Assembly (NCBI GenBank): GCA_049999805.1
Contig: JBNGIO010006328.1
Coordinates: 93,626-156,021 of the forward strand
DNA length: 62,396 nucleotides
Reading direction: 5' to 3'
Source of the DNA: Folioceros fuciformis
Taxonomy: Eukaryota > Anthocerotophyta > Anthocerotopsida > Anthocerotales
The notes under the pieces are model-generated. The model was not told the origin of the DNA. It ran no database searches and saw only the letters and a program-made list of their open reading frames with translations. This document shows positions 1-12,023 of the stretch, in pieces. Position 1 is the stretch's first letter, and the number at the start of each line of letters is the position of its first letter. The translations under genes and the position numbers were made by a program.

Positions 1-344
1 CCGGAGGAAGTGATCTCCGAGGGGGGGCCGGAGGATGCAGGGATTGAGCGTGAGAGGTTGACTTGCTTCTGCTGCTCCGTGTGTCATGCAGCTCACTCGG
101 TTTGGTGCTCGTTTGTGTGCAGGATGCGAGTTTGGCGCAAGGAGAGTCAGGCGGAAGCGTTGGCGTGAGGTTTGGGAGTGGTTTAATTGGAGGTCGGGAG
201 CGAGGGAAGGCTAGGCGAGGCGAGGGAAGGAGGGAGTGAATGTGGAGGGAGAGGGAAGAGGCGGGGAGGCAGGAGGCCTGAAGTGGATCGCGAGGGGGAT
301 GCGGTGCTCTCTGGCCGCAAAGCCAAGGAGAGTGTGAGCCTTAA

Positions 345-1775
345 ATGAGTGCAGCCGTGTGTCTGGTCTTGCCGCAGCAGCAGCCGCAGCCGCAGCCGCA
401 GCCGCAGCAGGTCATGCTTCTGAACGGCTATGGCGGGGGGGAGCAGGGTTCGGAGGACAGCTTGGAGGACTCGCAGCAGGCGCTCCTGCCCCAGGACAAG
501 AAGAGTTTGAGCAGCATGCTGGCGCAGAGGGCTATGCATGAGCGCAGGCTCAAGCCGCCCGACCACACCATTCCCTGCCCGCGCTGTCAATCCATCAACA
601 CCAAGTTTTGCTACTACAATAATTACAGCCTCACGCAGCCGCGCCACTTCTGCAAGAATTGCCGACGCTACTGGACGGCGGGGGGAACGCTGCGCAACGT
701 GCCCGTGGGAGGAGGATGCCGCAAGACCAAGCGGGTGAAGAGGAACAACGCCGACTCGTCCAATACCTCGTCGGTGGATTCGTCCGTGTGCGGATTCAGG
801 AGCGAGGCCGGCAATGGTGGCTCTCCTTCCGTGCACCAGCCTTTCCTGCAGGCTCCTGCCGGCGGCTCCTCCACCTCCACCTTCTACGACGCCTCGCAGT
901 TTGACGAGGCCACCAAGGCGGCTATAGCCCGGGCTCAGCAGGTTATCCGGGCCGGACCCCCGGGGGTTGGCCACAGCAGCCACGAATCCTCCCCTGGCTC
1001 CGACGGGACGGGCCCTGGTCCCGGAGGCCCCCTCGGCTCCTCCCTCACCGCTCAGACCTTCGATTCTGGCATCATGGCGCAAGGTTTTTTCGGATCTGCT
1101 GCGGCCAAGCATGAGGGGGGAGGTGTCCCGCACAGCAACGGTGATTTGAGCTCCATCTTTGAGGCCCACGCTTACAGGGCGGCTGCGGCGGGGGGCCAGC
1201 CGCTGAGCGACGGAATGAACGGCTTTTCGCACCACGTCCCGGATGTGGATGCGTATGGGGGCGGGGGACACCATGTGGACACCGATGGCCATCACAGCCA
1301 CTGGCGGGTGCAGCACAAGGTGGCCGCCGAGATGTGGGCAGACGAGGATCATCAGCATCAGCATGCGCAGGAGCGGGAGGAAGTGGTCCCAATGCCTCGT
1401 GCCGCGGATCACCTTCGGAAGGCTTCGCTCTCGGTCGTCCACGGCCAGGCTGAGAGCTTGAGACATGCGCTCAAGGGGAAATCGTCCTTGTGCTTGTCCC
1501 CTTCCAGCGGGCTGGACGAGGAAGGGAGCAGTCCCTGCAGCTCCGTGTGGGCGCCGGCCAATCCCAATTTGAATCCTTACGAGTCGACTCATGACCCGGG
1601 ATTCAACTGGCCGGGCCCTTGGACTACTCCGCTGGATCTAATGCCGCCCTCGGCCGTTCAATTCGGGATGCGATCCGAGCACCTCTTTGACCTTCCCAAG
1701 AGCAATCTGGTGAATCCCGTGAGTGTGGGCTTCGGGCTGGATGAATTCCACAGTGCTGACAGGAAATTGGCCTGA
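345..1775 (+). CDS. Dof-type zinc finger transcription factor
   Basis: Single-exon gene of 476 residues. The Dof DNA-binding domain lies at about residues 76-134. Its four zinc ligands are Cys78, Cys81, Cys103 and Cys106, spaced CX2C-X21-CX2C as in all Dof proteins, and the YYNNY, RYWTAGG and GGGCRK blocks are present. Dof proteins are plant nuclear factors that bind AAAG cores. The N-terminus has a Gln/Pro-rich repeat (about residues 11-22). The long C-terminal part is low complexity, rich in Gly, Ser and His, with no domain I recognise. The start is the first ATG of the open frame. GC content is high, which also keeps the opposite strand open. The class is certain; which Dof subgroup cannot be told from sequence alone. 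Confidence 0.95.
   Translation: MSAAVCLVLPQQQPQPQPQPQQVMLLNGYGGGEQGSEDSLEDSQQALLPQDKKSLSSMLAQRAMHERRLKPPDHTIPCPRCQSINTKFCYYNNYSLTQPRHFCKNCRRYWTAGGTLRNVPVGGGCRKTKRVKRNNADSSNTSSVDSSVCGFRSEAGNGGSPSVHQPFLQAPAGGSSTSTFYDASQFDEATKAAIARAQQVIRAGPPGVGHSSHESSPGSDGTGPGPGGPLGSSLTAQTFDSGIMAQGFFGSAAAKHEGGGVPHSNGDLSSIFEAHAYRAAAAGGQPLSDGMNGFSHHVPDVDAYGGGGHHVDTDGHHSHWRVQHKVAAEMWADEDHQHQHAQEREEVVPMPRAADHLRKASLSVVHGQAESLRHALKGKSSLCLSPSSGLDEEGSSPCSSVWAPANPNLNPYESTHDPGFNWPGPWTTPLDLMPPSAVQFGMRSEHLFDLPKSNLVNPVSVGFGLDEFHSADRKLA
374..410 (+). repeat. CAG/CCG trinucleotide repeat in Dof coding region
   Basis: Run of CAG and CCG triplets encoding alternating Gln and Pro near the start of the Dof protein. Likely variable in length between individuals. 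Confidence 0.7.
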
Positions 1776-3993
1776 TGCCACTTCCTGAGGAGGAGTGGCA
1801 CCAACATGATTGGCAGACGCGGTTCTCTAGAGGCAGGGAGGGAGTTGCCCGCCCTTAGCTCTGCCTTGCCTTGTCGGTGCTGCTGTGGCAAGTATATTAT
1901 TCTCCACCACTTTCTTCCCCCCTGCTCCTCCACTCGGTCTACACCCCTGTTTACAATTTGGGCAAAGCAATTTGAAGCTGCTGAGGTCAACGTCAACGTC
2001 ATCATTCATGTCCTTACGGAAGTTGCGACGCCCTTAACCGATTCTTACCTGCAACAGCAGCTCCTCCATTCGATCTCCCGGCTTGGCCAGGAACCCAGTA
2101 GCGTAAGACCTTTCCTCTTGGAATACAGACATGACGGTGCCCAAGATTCATCATCAACTTTCTCCTCTCTGCAACATTGGACGGCGTTCCCCGGGCCCCT
2201 CTCAGAATGGGTTAGCAAGTAATGTTGTGCTTGGTTGAAACAACACAGGTTTCCCTCTTGCAGGTTCGCATGCAATTTTCTGTGGCAACAGACACACTGA
2301 TGATGCAACACAGGTGTGTGTAAATAACGTTGGAATTGTTCCGATTGGGCCATGAGGTTACACACCGCAGAGGGATCTGTTGCTGTTGGTACTATCTATA
2401 TCCGTCTTGGAGTGAGCTGGCTGGCCTAGGCCTCCTCGTGCGCTGAAGTGGTTTATATGTTAAGGAACGAAGCCTGTGGCACCTCCTTCATCGACCTGTA
2501 TATACGACTCACCATCCAAGAATGTACCCACCGCTTGCTGGTCGGTCTGTAGGTCTAATCCCCTATTAATCTCTCTAGTCGACTCCTGGTACAGAATCGC
2601 CAAATGTAGCCTGGTAGCCTTAGCTTTCTTTTCTTTTTTTTTTTGCTAGTTTGTTACTGTCTATGGTCAGGTTGAGCAGAAAGAAGTCGTAGGCCTTGTG
2701 GAGGCCGCGCAGATGAGATCGCAGCAGCCCATTCAAAGTCCTCGATTTGTCGAGGAGATGGAATTGTAACTTGGCATCCAATGTTTGTTGCCCAGCTATC
2801 CAATCTTTTCAGCTTTCACGTACGTGTGTGCAATGAATGTGTGTTTCCCTGCCCTCACTTCAAGCTTTGATCCAACCGGGTGTGCGTTTCCGTGTAACGC
2901 TGGCGATGGCGCCGGTATTGGCATTTTCCGTGTATCTGTGCGCTCCTCGTTCTGTGCATCGCGCGGGGATGTACCTGGCAGCCAACTTGGGTCTTCTCCA
3001 GGTCCCATGTGATCCCTTTCCGTCCTGGCTCGGGCTGACAGCGTTGCGTGCATCGCATAGCAGCAAAGAAGAGACTTTTTGTTTGATGCCAAGGGCAATG
3101 ATGATGGATCCATGGAGGGCGGCTTCGACTTGAGTCTGGGCCTGGACTCCTCGAGCTCTGACTTGGGCAGTGGGCGGGGCCTAGGGAGCGTGAGAGGCGA
3201 GGGGGCTTGGGCTGTCAGAGGCGGTAGGAGTGGAGGCTGGCCAAGACATGGCGAGCTGCAGCTGTTGGAGCTGGTGGGCATTGCAATGCAGCATGCATAT
3301 GGGGGCTTGGCATGGATTTGGGTTTGGGTTTCCAAGGTCTTCTGGGGTCTTCTCTGGTCTTCGAGGCTGCTGATCTCGAAGACCGGCTGTCTCGTTGTCG
3401 GGGGAGGCGGAGGTCCAGGCTCGAGCTCCGGTGCCGGGCAGGCGGGCACCCAGGGCCTGGCGTGCTTCTCTTCCATCCCGGCCTGTCCTGCCGCGTAATA
3501 AAGGGCTGCACTACTACTGACTGCACCCTTCTCTGATCTCTCTCAGAGGTCATCAATCTTGGTTTGGGCCAGGTCTAGGCCCAGGTCCAGGCTGCGCGTG
3601 AATCTCTAGGATCGCCCACTGCCACTGGACACTGGCTACTGCCCATTGGCCACTGTCGCAGTTGCGCCAACTATTTATAAACACACCAAAACAAGCCAAG
3701 TTGGAGAAGATGGTGGCAAACAAAGCATCCATCGGAGAGGCCGGCCATGAAGTGCACACACTACACTGCACACCCGGCGTGTTTCACATTCCCCAATCGC
3801 AGAAAGGAAATGAGGCAATGATCCAAGGGCACGCCACCACCCTCATGGCTGCCACTCGCACTTACTTTCGGCCGAGGCTGTGCTGTGATTGACCGGCAAT
3901 GACTAGCTACTCCTCCGAGCACCACCCCGCTACTTTATGTTCAGCATGCAAATCGCAGTAAATATTTTACATTCAAACTTCGAAAACGGTAAC
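1776..3993. other. Dof 3' region and intergenic sequence
   Basis: The first few hundred bases after the Dof stop are probably 3' untranslated. The rest has only short overlapping open frames without recognisable domains. A T-run lies near 2630-2643. I see no convincing gene. Confidence 0.4.
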
Positions 3994-4078
3994 TGGGGTG
4001 AGAGAGGCTCGAACTCTCGACCTCAGGATTTCTCGGTTGCTATGAGACCTACGCGCTAGCCAACTGCGCCACCACCCC
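3994..4078 (-). tRNA. tRNA-Met (CAT), elongator type, with intron
   Basis: Read on the minus strand, the acceptor stem begins GGGGTGG and ends CACCCC plus discriminator A. The D arm (GCGC stems), anticodon loop CTCATA and T arm (GAGAG-TTCGAGC-CTCTC) all fold. The 85-base length leaves an insert of about 11-12 bases just 3' of the anticodon, where eukaryotic tRNA introns sit. Plant elongator tRNA-Met genes typically carry such an intron, and the stem sequences match the plant elongator rather than the initiator. A short T-run would be expected downstream as the Pol III stop; TTTTCGAAG (complement of 3979-3987) may serve. Confidence 0.95.
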
Positions 4079-6844
4079 ATGTACTGCTTTGCGTGTTATA
4101 ATAACATTATAATGTGTAGATAATAATCAGGAGGCAGGTGGTCCATGGGAATAGAATTAAACTGGGAGGAGAGTGTTTTCTGGTGTCCGGAAGAAACGTA
4201 AGGAAGGAAAGGCATAGAAAAGGCAGGCCCCGCAAAGCGGCTCTCTGGCGTGGTCCTCCGCAGGCTGTTTGTGGGTGCACGGCATCTCGGCAGCCACATG
4301 GCAGGCCTGGCAGTGGGCCATTTGGGCGCCGTGTGGGCGTTAGGCCTTGCATGATATTGTGGGCTGGCTGGGCATTAGGGTAGTCGGAGAAGGAACCCGA
4401 ATGCATCCTGTGGGAAGCTAGTTTGTATACAAGCAACAGCAACCACTTCACGTGTGATCTGAGTGAGCCTGCCGGTGCTACTGTTGGCCCTGGCCAGCCC
4501 TGGCCAGCCCTGGCCATGGCAGTGGCACCCAAAATCCAACTGCTGAGTACAATCCTCCCTCCCTTCTTCCGGGTTCCTACCCCCTCTCCCCTCGCACACA
4601 GCTGTATGCAACGTAGTGTCGGCGGTTGCCACAACAGCCACCCAGCACACTTCCTACGTGGGCACTCTGCACCCTCCACCACCACAGTTACATCACCATT
4701 TCTTACACAAGTTTAGTACATACATATGTATGCTGCTGTTGCTGTTGTTGTTGTTGCTGCTGCTGGTGTACCACCGATCACCGTGCTTCCCTTGGTTCCA
4801 TCTCTTTCTACAGCTTTGCTCATGGCTTCTTTCCTACTCCCTTTAAAACACTAAGCAACACAAACAAGAAAGAGACAAGGACGACTACAGGAGAGGAGAG
4901 GAGAGCATAGCCTAGCACAGCAGAGCATACGCCGGACTACTTCTCGTATCAATGTCGCAACGAAAGATGTATGTTGGTGTGGGAGTGTGTGTTTTTGTGT
5001 TTGGGTATCTCCCCACCTCCTTCGATTCTCGTTTTAATGCAAAACAGGTGGTGAAATGGGATTGAAGATTCTCGTGGGGAGGGAGGCTGACGGCTGATGA
5101 GCGGCAACAGGGTTACGGAGAGGAGGTGGGCCATTGCCATCGGGGACATATGAGAGACGTATGTATAGAGAAGCGAGTCTCTCTTGTGTGGGGAGGTGAG
5201 CTCCAACGCTACAATACAGAAGGGGGGTGGGGGCGGGGCTGGGCGGGGGGGGCAGATTGATTCGCGTAACGCGATTTTGATTCTATCGCCAGCGAGCTTT
5301 GTAAGTCGTACTAATACCCCACACAAGCGTGCAGATCTCCAAACGCATGCTGGGGTGAGGAATCTGGCCAGTGTGTATCATCCCGTTTTCGTGAATAGCA
5401 GTGAGCTGCTCAGTCTGGCTGCTTGGCTGCTTGGAGGCACAGCACCAACCACCACCAACTTTCCGTCCCCGTTCCGTCAGGGCGGGCCATCAAAGTTGAC
5501 CACCGTCATCGCCAACGCAATGCCCCCACCCAACTCCACGGAGCCCGTTATGGGATCTGAGCGCGACCGTTAGGTCGGGATATGCAACCACGGCCGCACA
5601 TGCAGGGTAGCTTTCCGGTCACGGGATATGGGGCTCCCATTTATGGCGCGCATTCAATTTTCCATTTTCCGGCCACGGACTGGGGCGGGGCCAGTCGGTT
5701 GACGGGATCGACTTTAGCAACGCTCGCTTGGCCGGACGCGGGATCGACTCCCCTTCCTGCGCCAACATCTTATCATGCACTCTATCCGCAGCGGCTCCAG
5801 TATTCAAGTGCGCGCTGAGGCCCGGGCCTGGGCCCCCCAACCCTTCGTAAAATGATGGGAAGCCCGGCGACCCACGCGGGCCTGCATCAATGGCTGCCCC
5901 ACGGGCGGGCCACAGCGATGACGCGGCCGCCCTTCCTCCCGGGACTTCGCACCGTGTCCCCATTGCGCTGGGCCCGGGCCTCCCGGGAACCTCCTCGCGC
6001 GCGCTCGTGCGCCCTCGCCTCATTTAATGAGCCTCGGCCCTCCTAGGTTCTAGTCCCCGGCGCCAGGCCCGCATTATTATGGGCTACCGGGGACCACCGG
6101 CGCGGCCGGTCATCGTCCCCGCCCGGGTATCGCCACCTTACCGTTTTGCTAAACCCCTCGGGTTACGATTAAATAGCAGTCAGATAGAATACAGGGCAGC
6201 AAGCAGGGTGCTCGTACCGTGTTGGAAGACCAGAGTTTCTGCACTGCTGCAACAAGAGCCTGCGGGCAGGAGATGACAACGCCGCGTGGTGGTGAAGCTC
6301 ATTGGCCGGCCCATGGCCAGGCCCAGGACACCCAATATGTATCGGCTGCAATTCCACCAAAATATCCCAGCACCTGGGGCTGAGTCTGGGTCTGGAACTC
6401 TGGATGGATCCTACTTCAGCAATGGTGGATGGAGAAAAGCAAGCATGAATGTACGCTGCAGTACATACCATCAGCCTTTCCCCAGGTGGTCCCAACACTG
6501 GCACAAGGAGGAGCAGGGGGGCAGCGCAATCCTAACGACATTAGCGATCCAGGCTTGTCCTTGTCTGAACTGAGGAAGTTGCTCTCAAAATACCCCTCTA
6601 AACAGTGTCAGTGCCCACAAAAAAATTGGAACTTCAGCCATCCTGGGTGCCGGATTATATTAAAGGACGCTCAAGATTTGGTCCCGCTTGTCTGCTTTAG
6701 CAGGCAACTTGTACTTTTCTGGTGGGCGAGGGCGAAGGCACACCCCGTGGACGAATGTTTTGCAGAGAGGAACAGGTTTTCTGGGTCTTCAGTAGGATGG
6801 AGCAGCTTTGTATGTTATCTATGTGTACACATACATGAGCGGAT
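4079..6844. other. intergenic region, no supported gene
   Basis: Contains a (CTG/TTG)n microsatellite at about 4727-4767 and a strongly GC-rich stretch at about 5200-6160. Open frames here are short and overlap on both strands without domain signatures. Part next to 6845 may be the 3' untranslated region of the folate transporter gene. Confidence 0.4.
4727..4767. repeat. CTG/TTG microsatellite
   Basis: Imperfect trinucleotide array of CTG and TTG units in intergenic DNA. Confidence 0.7.
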
Positions 6845-8932
6845 CTAAGACAGGAGCTTCATTACGTTCTCGTATACCAGGAATGTGATGGCTGACGATG
6901 GCACCGTTCTCAACAGGTGGGGTGCCATTCCCTTGTACAGACCTCGGATTCCTTCATACCTGTTTCGTGCATGCAACTCTTGGGTGAGCAATTCTGGAGG
7001 TGGAGCAGGCTTCGGAACTTTATGGGAAGATGCGACGGTCACCTCAATGTGTCGGTGAAAGCATGCCAGCTGTGGCTGTACTTGGCTACTCCGTTGATTG
7101 GTCGTTGCTGTGCACAATGAAGGGGGGTGGGGGAGGGGGTGTGAGGTGAAAGTCAAAATGCTAAACATCTGTTATGCAGAAGGATGCAGTACTCTTGAGG
7201 AAGTAAGGGATGCGAGCCTGTTAACTGCTGAACAACAAGAACGCAGGAAGAGGAAATGCAGGGAAAATGGCTCTGCTTCACTCACTTGGACCCGTGCTCG
7301 AACAACCTGTGAGCCAACAAAAGAATAAGATGACGCTAAGAAGCAGTCCCCGTGTCGGATCGGCAGAGAGTCCTATCTGGATAAATCTACCTGATAGGGA
7401 TAAGTCAATGACGAAGCAAAAATCTTGGCAGACGCTCCCAGGAGTACATAGTGCATAGATGTCTGTCAGCGAATAAATGTGTTGGCCATAGCACTGTTAC
7501 GATAAAAAATTCCAACTGCTGACAAAATAAAACAGACTACACGAGGGTATGCATACCAAGCTGGAATCTGGTGAGTCGTGCTGCTTTCCAAGTGCCTTCG
7601 CATCAATATTATGAAGGATCTTCTTGCCCTCCTCATAAGCCATGAATTGGAGGGCTCCATGAGAAACCTTCACGTTTGGACGGGGGTTGGGTGTTAGCCT
7701 ACGGTCTATGCTGGAACTCGACCATCAGATGAGGAGAACAACTCTGTGGGAAGAATGACTGAATACACACTGACCAGGAGGAGACTTGGACCCAAACCTT
7801 TGTACAAGCTAAGCCAACCCTCCTCCCTGATGATGCTCTTGACAGCATCTGCACAACCACGAGACCAGTAAAATTTTGACCACCGAGACACAAACGCACG
7901 AAGTTCTCCAATTCCGTAACCTGAATCAACTTAGCCCCACAGCTAAGCAGAAAATTCAACCTCGATGCAAAGCTGGAAAGCCATGTACCTGAGAATCCTG
8001 CGTACCGGCGCTGGGCACCATACTCGGGGGCTTGAAGCTGTAGCCGCGTTTTCACTAGCCACACAGGATTGGTGACAACAGAAACCTGAGTAGAGATGAA
8101 AAGCAGGAAAAGTCTATTTAAGGAGATGGTATCCTGAAGTAACCATCCAGTGAGAGGCGCGCTCGTCTCTGACACTGCACATCAAAAACAGAAAGCAGCA
8201 TAGAGCTGTTGATGAAATTTACCAGGGCACCAGCTTCTGCTGCCGAAAGAAGATGGAGTACTGGTCCTAACTCTCCTCCAGTACGTTTCTGGTGCCTTGA
8301 TTTTGCTGAGCTATACCTGCAAGAGAAAAGAAGATGATCAAGTTCACGGTTTCTTGGTGTCAAGGACTACTTGCAAACCTAAGGAATCAGAATCTACAAC
8401 ATCCAAGAAGCCCTTACTGGAAGAAGTACAAGCTCCAGGACAAGCTGGATCCAAGCAGTGCTGGAAACAGCCCAGCGTAGAGTCCTCTAACTCCCTGCCG
8501 CGATAGATTGAGGTTCTCAATGAGTTCTGCATCAGCGGAATTAGTGACAAATGAACGAAGTCCTTACAAAGTCCCTGCCTTACCTCCTTCCCCGCAATTT
8601 TGTAGACAGCATGAGCGGTACTCTTGTAATTAGGGAAGGAGTGATGGCGCCCATCATGAACTGCACACGCTAATCGGTTCAACAGGGTACAAGAACAAAC
8701 TTGCCGTGTCCGCTGCTTGAACAAGACCCTAAGAGATCGATCAAGCACCTTGAAAACGAGTCTTCACAATATCAAGAGGATGCAGGGTGACAACGGTAGC
8801 AGATCCTGCAACTGCTCCAGCGGTCGCGCTCTTCCACTCACCCTGCCATATCAAACCTATGTGAGGGACGGGATCAGCAACGTCAGACAGCAAGAAATTA
8901 GAGGAACTTACATTCGCCTGACGTTGGAGCAT
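6845..8932 (-). CDS. FOLT1: chloroplast folate transporter, mitochondrial carrier family (12 exons)
   Basis: Mitochondrial carrier family protein, 305 residues in my model. Minus-strand exons: 8912-8932, 8749-8842, 8584-8660, 8418-8494, 8223-8316, 7989-8085, 7775-7848, 7557-7667, 7391-7462, 7286-7306, 7043-7107 and 6845-6959. All phases agree and total 306 codons including the stop; most introns are GT..AG. Carrier signatures appear in each third: [21 protein letters not shown], and TYPYQ followed by VVRARVQ. The segments [14 protein letters not shown] and the C-terminal [12 protein letters not shown] follow, in order, those I know from Arabidopsis FOLT1, which carries folates across the plastid envelope. 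Two exons are only 21 bases (the first, MLQRQAN, and VVRARVQ). The start ATG at 8932 gives a very short N-terminus. The exon-2 donor (GTGCTT) is weak but its phase fits. Other folate or FAD carriers are the alternative. Confidence 0.88.
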
Positions 8933-9251
8933 CGAGCTCAAATTGATGTTGTCACCAGCAGACGCGAGTCTGATGAGAGAAATGAACGATTACAAAATCT
9001 GCCGGCTACATCGGGGCCTCAATCCAGCAGGAGCTGAATTGCCTCCAAAGAGCGGAGACCCGCAACTGGGATCAACGTGCTGATGCTTAAGAAGGCTTTC
9101 TAGCAGCGCGAAGTTGTCAGCTGCACGGCTTTTGTCTTAACAAGCGCATACACAGTCGCTTTAAGATGTGTTTGAGCAGCTACTGAGATCTATTAGATCA
9201 GATATCGAGAGCCACCGAGATCAGCTACGCTTCATCTAACAAGCCACCTGC

Positions 9252-12023
9252 TCAATGGTGATCTCCACATGAACAGAACCCGTCCTTGAAGTGATGGACA
9301 CGATGTGCGTCTCTAACGATGATCTCCCGCTGCTCAATTCTTGAGACCATCTTAGTTCCACTATGGCAGTGATCACACATTCTGAGATTCTTCGTAACAA
9401 CAAGAGTTGCACCTTCAGGTGTATTCAAGAGTCCAAAAGCTAAAGCCAGCTTCTCAGCATGTCCACACAGAGGATCCTCCTCCGTCTGGGCAGAGATGGG
9501 CTGTGTCGACAGCATCACATTCCCTACCTCCTCGTCCTCCGTTGGCAGATTCAGACTCCGCAACTTTGCCCCGGTGTCGTCTCTCAGCTCCCCTACCGAA
9601 AATTCGTGCACCTCGTTGTTAACTTCGATTGTGGCCACCGCAAGCTTCTTCTGAAGCCCTGCGCTTCCTCGAAGCTCTTCAATGTGCCAGACATCATCCC
9701 ACCTGCCCGCATTCTCGTAAATTTGTGACATGACTACATACCAGGAAGCCTCTTGAGCTACTGTTTTTGTAAGATGGTCGAAACATCGCCTTCCTAGTTC
9801 TACATGGGCATGTGTTTTGCAGGCACTCAGCAAAGCCATCCAACCCACACTGTCTTGATCAATGAGTGGAGGGGTCTGTAGCATGTACTCCGCTTTCTCC
9901 AACTGCCCCGCTCGGCCCAGAAGATCGACGATGCTAGTGTAGTGCTCGATACCTGGGTTGATGCCGAAATCTTCTACCATTAGTTTGAAATAAACCAAAC
10001 CTTCGTCAACCAGCCCGGCATGACTGCATGCAACAAGAAGGCTTGTGAAAGTTGCGGCATCCGGTGCAACTCCTCCTCGGTGCATCGTGTCAAAGCACTG
10101 GAAGGCCATTGCAGGGTCATTATGCTGACCATAACCGTTGATAAGAGCATTCCAAGCCACTGCATCCTTTTCCGACAAGCTGTTGAAGACAGCGCGGGCA
10201 TCATCCAGGTTCCCACACTTGGCGTACATGTCCATCAAAGTGCTTGCAACAACCAGGTCTGTCTCTAGTCCTTTCTCTAATATCTGAGCATGAATCAGCT
10301 TGCCTTCCTGTACGGCTCCTTTGCTGCCACAGACTTTCAACAAGCTGAGGATAGTAACATTATCAGGTGTCATGCCTTCCCGTTGCATTCTCATGTAGAG
10401 CATCAGGGCTTCCGCAGCAAGCCCACGCTGGGCATATCCTCCAATCATGGCATTCCAACTCACTAGATTCCTCCTGAATGATGTGTCAAACACTGTCCGT
10501 GCAAGTTCCAGATTGTTGCATTTCGCATACATGTCTATTAGGCAGCTGCTGATGCACACATCAGCTGCCAGCCCCAGTTTCACAATCCGATCATGTAGCC
10601 ACTTGCCCTCCTGTAACGCTCCAAGGTCACCGCATACTTTAAGCAAGCTTAAGAATGTCACTCTATCTGGCAAAACGCCAGCCTGTTGCATGCTCCGATA
10701 CAGGTTAATGGCTTCCTGACCACGCCCAAGCTGCGCGTATCCCCCCATCATGGCATTCCACGCCACCACATCTTGTCTAGACAATCTGTCGAACACTTCC
10801 CTGGCTTCATCCAGGCAACCACATTTCGCATAAATGTCCACCAGAGCACTTCCTAGAAACGCATCTGATTCAAGCTGCAGATTCAGAATCTGTGCGTGGA
10901 TCTGCTTCAGCTCATGAATCGCCCCAATACTGGAGCAAGCCTTCAGCATAGCCAGAAATGTGACTCTGTCAGGAACCAAGCTGCTCAGCTGCATCTTCGT
11001 ACAGAGTTCAAGGGCTTCCTTCCCAAGCCCCTGTTGAGCATATCCTGCAATCATGGCGTTCCAAGTCACCACATTCTTGACTGGTAGTTCGTCAAAAACT
11101 CTGCGAGCATCTGATATACTACCACATTTGGCATACATACCTACTAAGCTGCTCCCCACAAGTTTGTGTGTTCCAAGTCCCGCTTCCTTGATATGTGCAT
11201 GAACTTTCTTGCCCTCTTGTAAGGCTCCAACGCTTCCACATGCTTTCAAAACTCCAATAAAAGTCACATGAGTGGGTTGCAATGTGCCCTGCTGCTGCAT
11301 CTCCAAGTACAGCTTAAGGGCTTCATGACCGTGGCCATGCTCAGTATATCCTCCAATCATTGAATTCCAAGTTACTGTGTTTCTAGTTGACAGCCCGTCA
11401 AACACCAAGCGAGCATCCTCTAGGCTCCTGCACTTCACATACATGTCCACTAGAGTGCTTCCCACAAACACATTTGAGCCATACCCATTGTTGACCACAT
11501 CTGCATGAACCGATTTACCAGCAGCCAGATCTGCAGCAAGACCACAAGCTTTCAAGGCAGCGACAAGCAAGAAATCATTTGGTTTCACAACTATCTGTTT
11601 CATTTGCTGATAAAGTTTGATAGCCTCCTCTGGTTGGCCATGCTCATAGTGCGCCACAATTATGGAAGTCCACACATATGGGTCCAATGGAGGAAGCTTG
11701 TTGAACACATGGTTTGCTTCCCAGAGACTGCCTTGGGATGCATACATGCGGATGATGGTGCTCCCCAAAAAGGTGTTCCGCTCATACCCACTTTTAACTG
11801 CAAGAGCATGGGCTTGCCTTCCAACCACCAAATCTTTATAGGCAATGCATCCCTTCACCAGACAATAAAACATGTTTCTGGTCAGTAGATGCCCTTCCTG
11901 GCCCCTGAGCTCCAGCAACCGATAGGCCGCATCCAGCTGACCCTCATCACAAAGATTGGTCCAGGCTTGAAATTCGGCAGACCCCTCACCCCACGCCACC
12001 CTACATTGTTCAAAGAAAAGCAT
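9252..12023 (-). CDS. DYW-type pentatricopeptide repeat protein
   Basis: Intronless PLS-class PPR protein of 923 residues. Most of the protein is tandem PPR motifs, with repeated blocks such as LVDMYAKCG, VTWNAMI and PDNVTFLSLL. An E/E+ region (GWMALLSACKTH onward) and a C-terminal DYW domain follow. The DYW domain has the deaminase-like zinc signature: HAE in HAEKLALAFGLL, and CDHCH about 25 residues later. DYW proteins perform site-specific C-to-U RNA editing in chloroplasts and mitochondria. The last three residues are DHH, not the usual DYW or DHW. No clear transit peptide is visible at the chosen ATG, so a short upstream exon could be missing or targeting is unusual. It lies 0.3 kb from the start of the folate transporter gene on the same strand. 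Confidence 0.95.
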   Translation of the reverse strand: MLFFEQCRVAWGEGSAEFQAWTNLCDEGQLDAAYRLLELRGQEGHLLTRNMFYCLVKGCIAYKDLVVGRQAHALAVKSGYERNTFLGSTIIRMYASQGSLWEANHVFNKLPPLDPYVWTSIIVAHYEHGQPEEAIKLYQQMKQIVVKPNDFLLVAALKACGLAADLAAGKSVHADVVNNGYGSNVFVGSTLVDMYVKCRSLEDARLVFDGLSTRNTVTWNSMIGGYTEHGHGHEALKLYLEMQQQGTLQPTHVTFIGVLKACGSVGALQEGKKVHAHIKEAGLGTHKLVGSSLVGMYAKCGSISDARRVFDELPVKNVVTWNAMIAGYAQQGLGKEALELCTKMQLSSLVPDRVTFLAMLKACSSIGAIHELKQIHAQILNLQLESDAFLGSALVDIYAKCGCLDEAREVFDRLSRQDVVAWNAMMGGYAQLGRGQEAINLYRSMQQAGVLPDRVTFLSLLKVCGDLGALQEGKWLHDRIVKLGLAADVCISSCLIDMYAKCNNLELARTVFDTSFRRNLVSWNAMIGGYAQRGLAAEALMLYMRMQREGMTPDNVTILSLLKVCGSKGAVQEGKLIHAQILEKGLETDLVVASTLMDMYAKCGNLDDARAVFNSLSEKDAVAWNALINGYGQHNDPAMAFQCFDTMHRGGVAPDAATFTSLLVACSHAGLVDEGLVYFKLMVEDFGINPGIEHYTSIVDLLGRAGQLEKAEYMLQTPPLIDQDSVGWMALLSACKTHAHVELGRRCFDHLTKTVAQEASWYVVMSQIYENAGRWDDVWHIEELRGSAGLQKKLAVATIEVNNEVHEFSVGELRDDTGAKLRSLNLPTEDEEVGNVMLSTQPISAQTEEDPLCGHAEKLALAFGLLNTPEGATLVVTKNLRMCDHCHSGTKMVSRIEQREIIVRDAHRVHHFKDGFCSCGDHH

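Noticed and set aside
183-1592. 469-codon open frame antisense to the Dof gene
   Set aside because: High GC keeps the opposite strand open; the predicted protein is low complexity with no domain, and the Dof frame is clearly real.
3112-3498. Open frame beginning near an EAR-like DLSLGL motif
   Set aside because: No DNA-binding or other domain; composition is Gly/Trp-rich and the motif is short enough to occur by chance.
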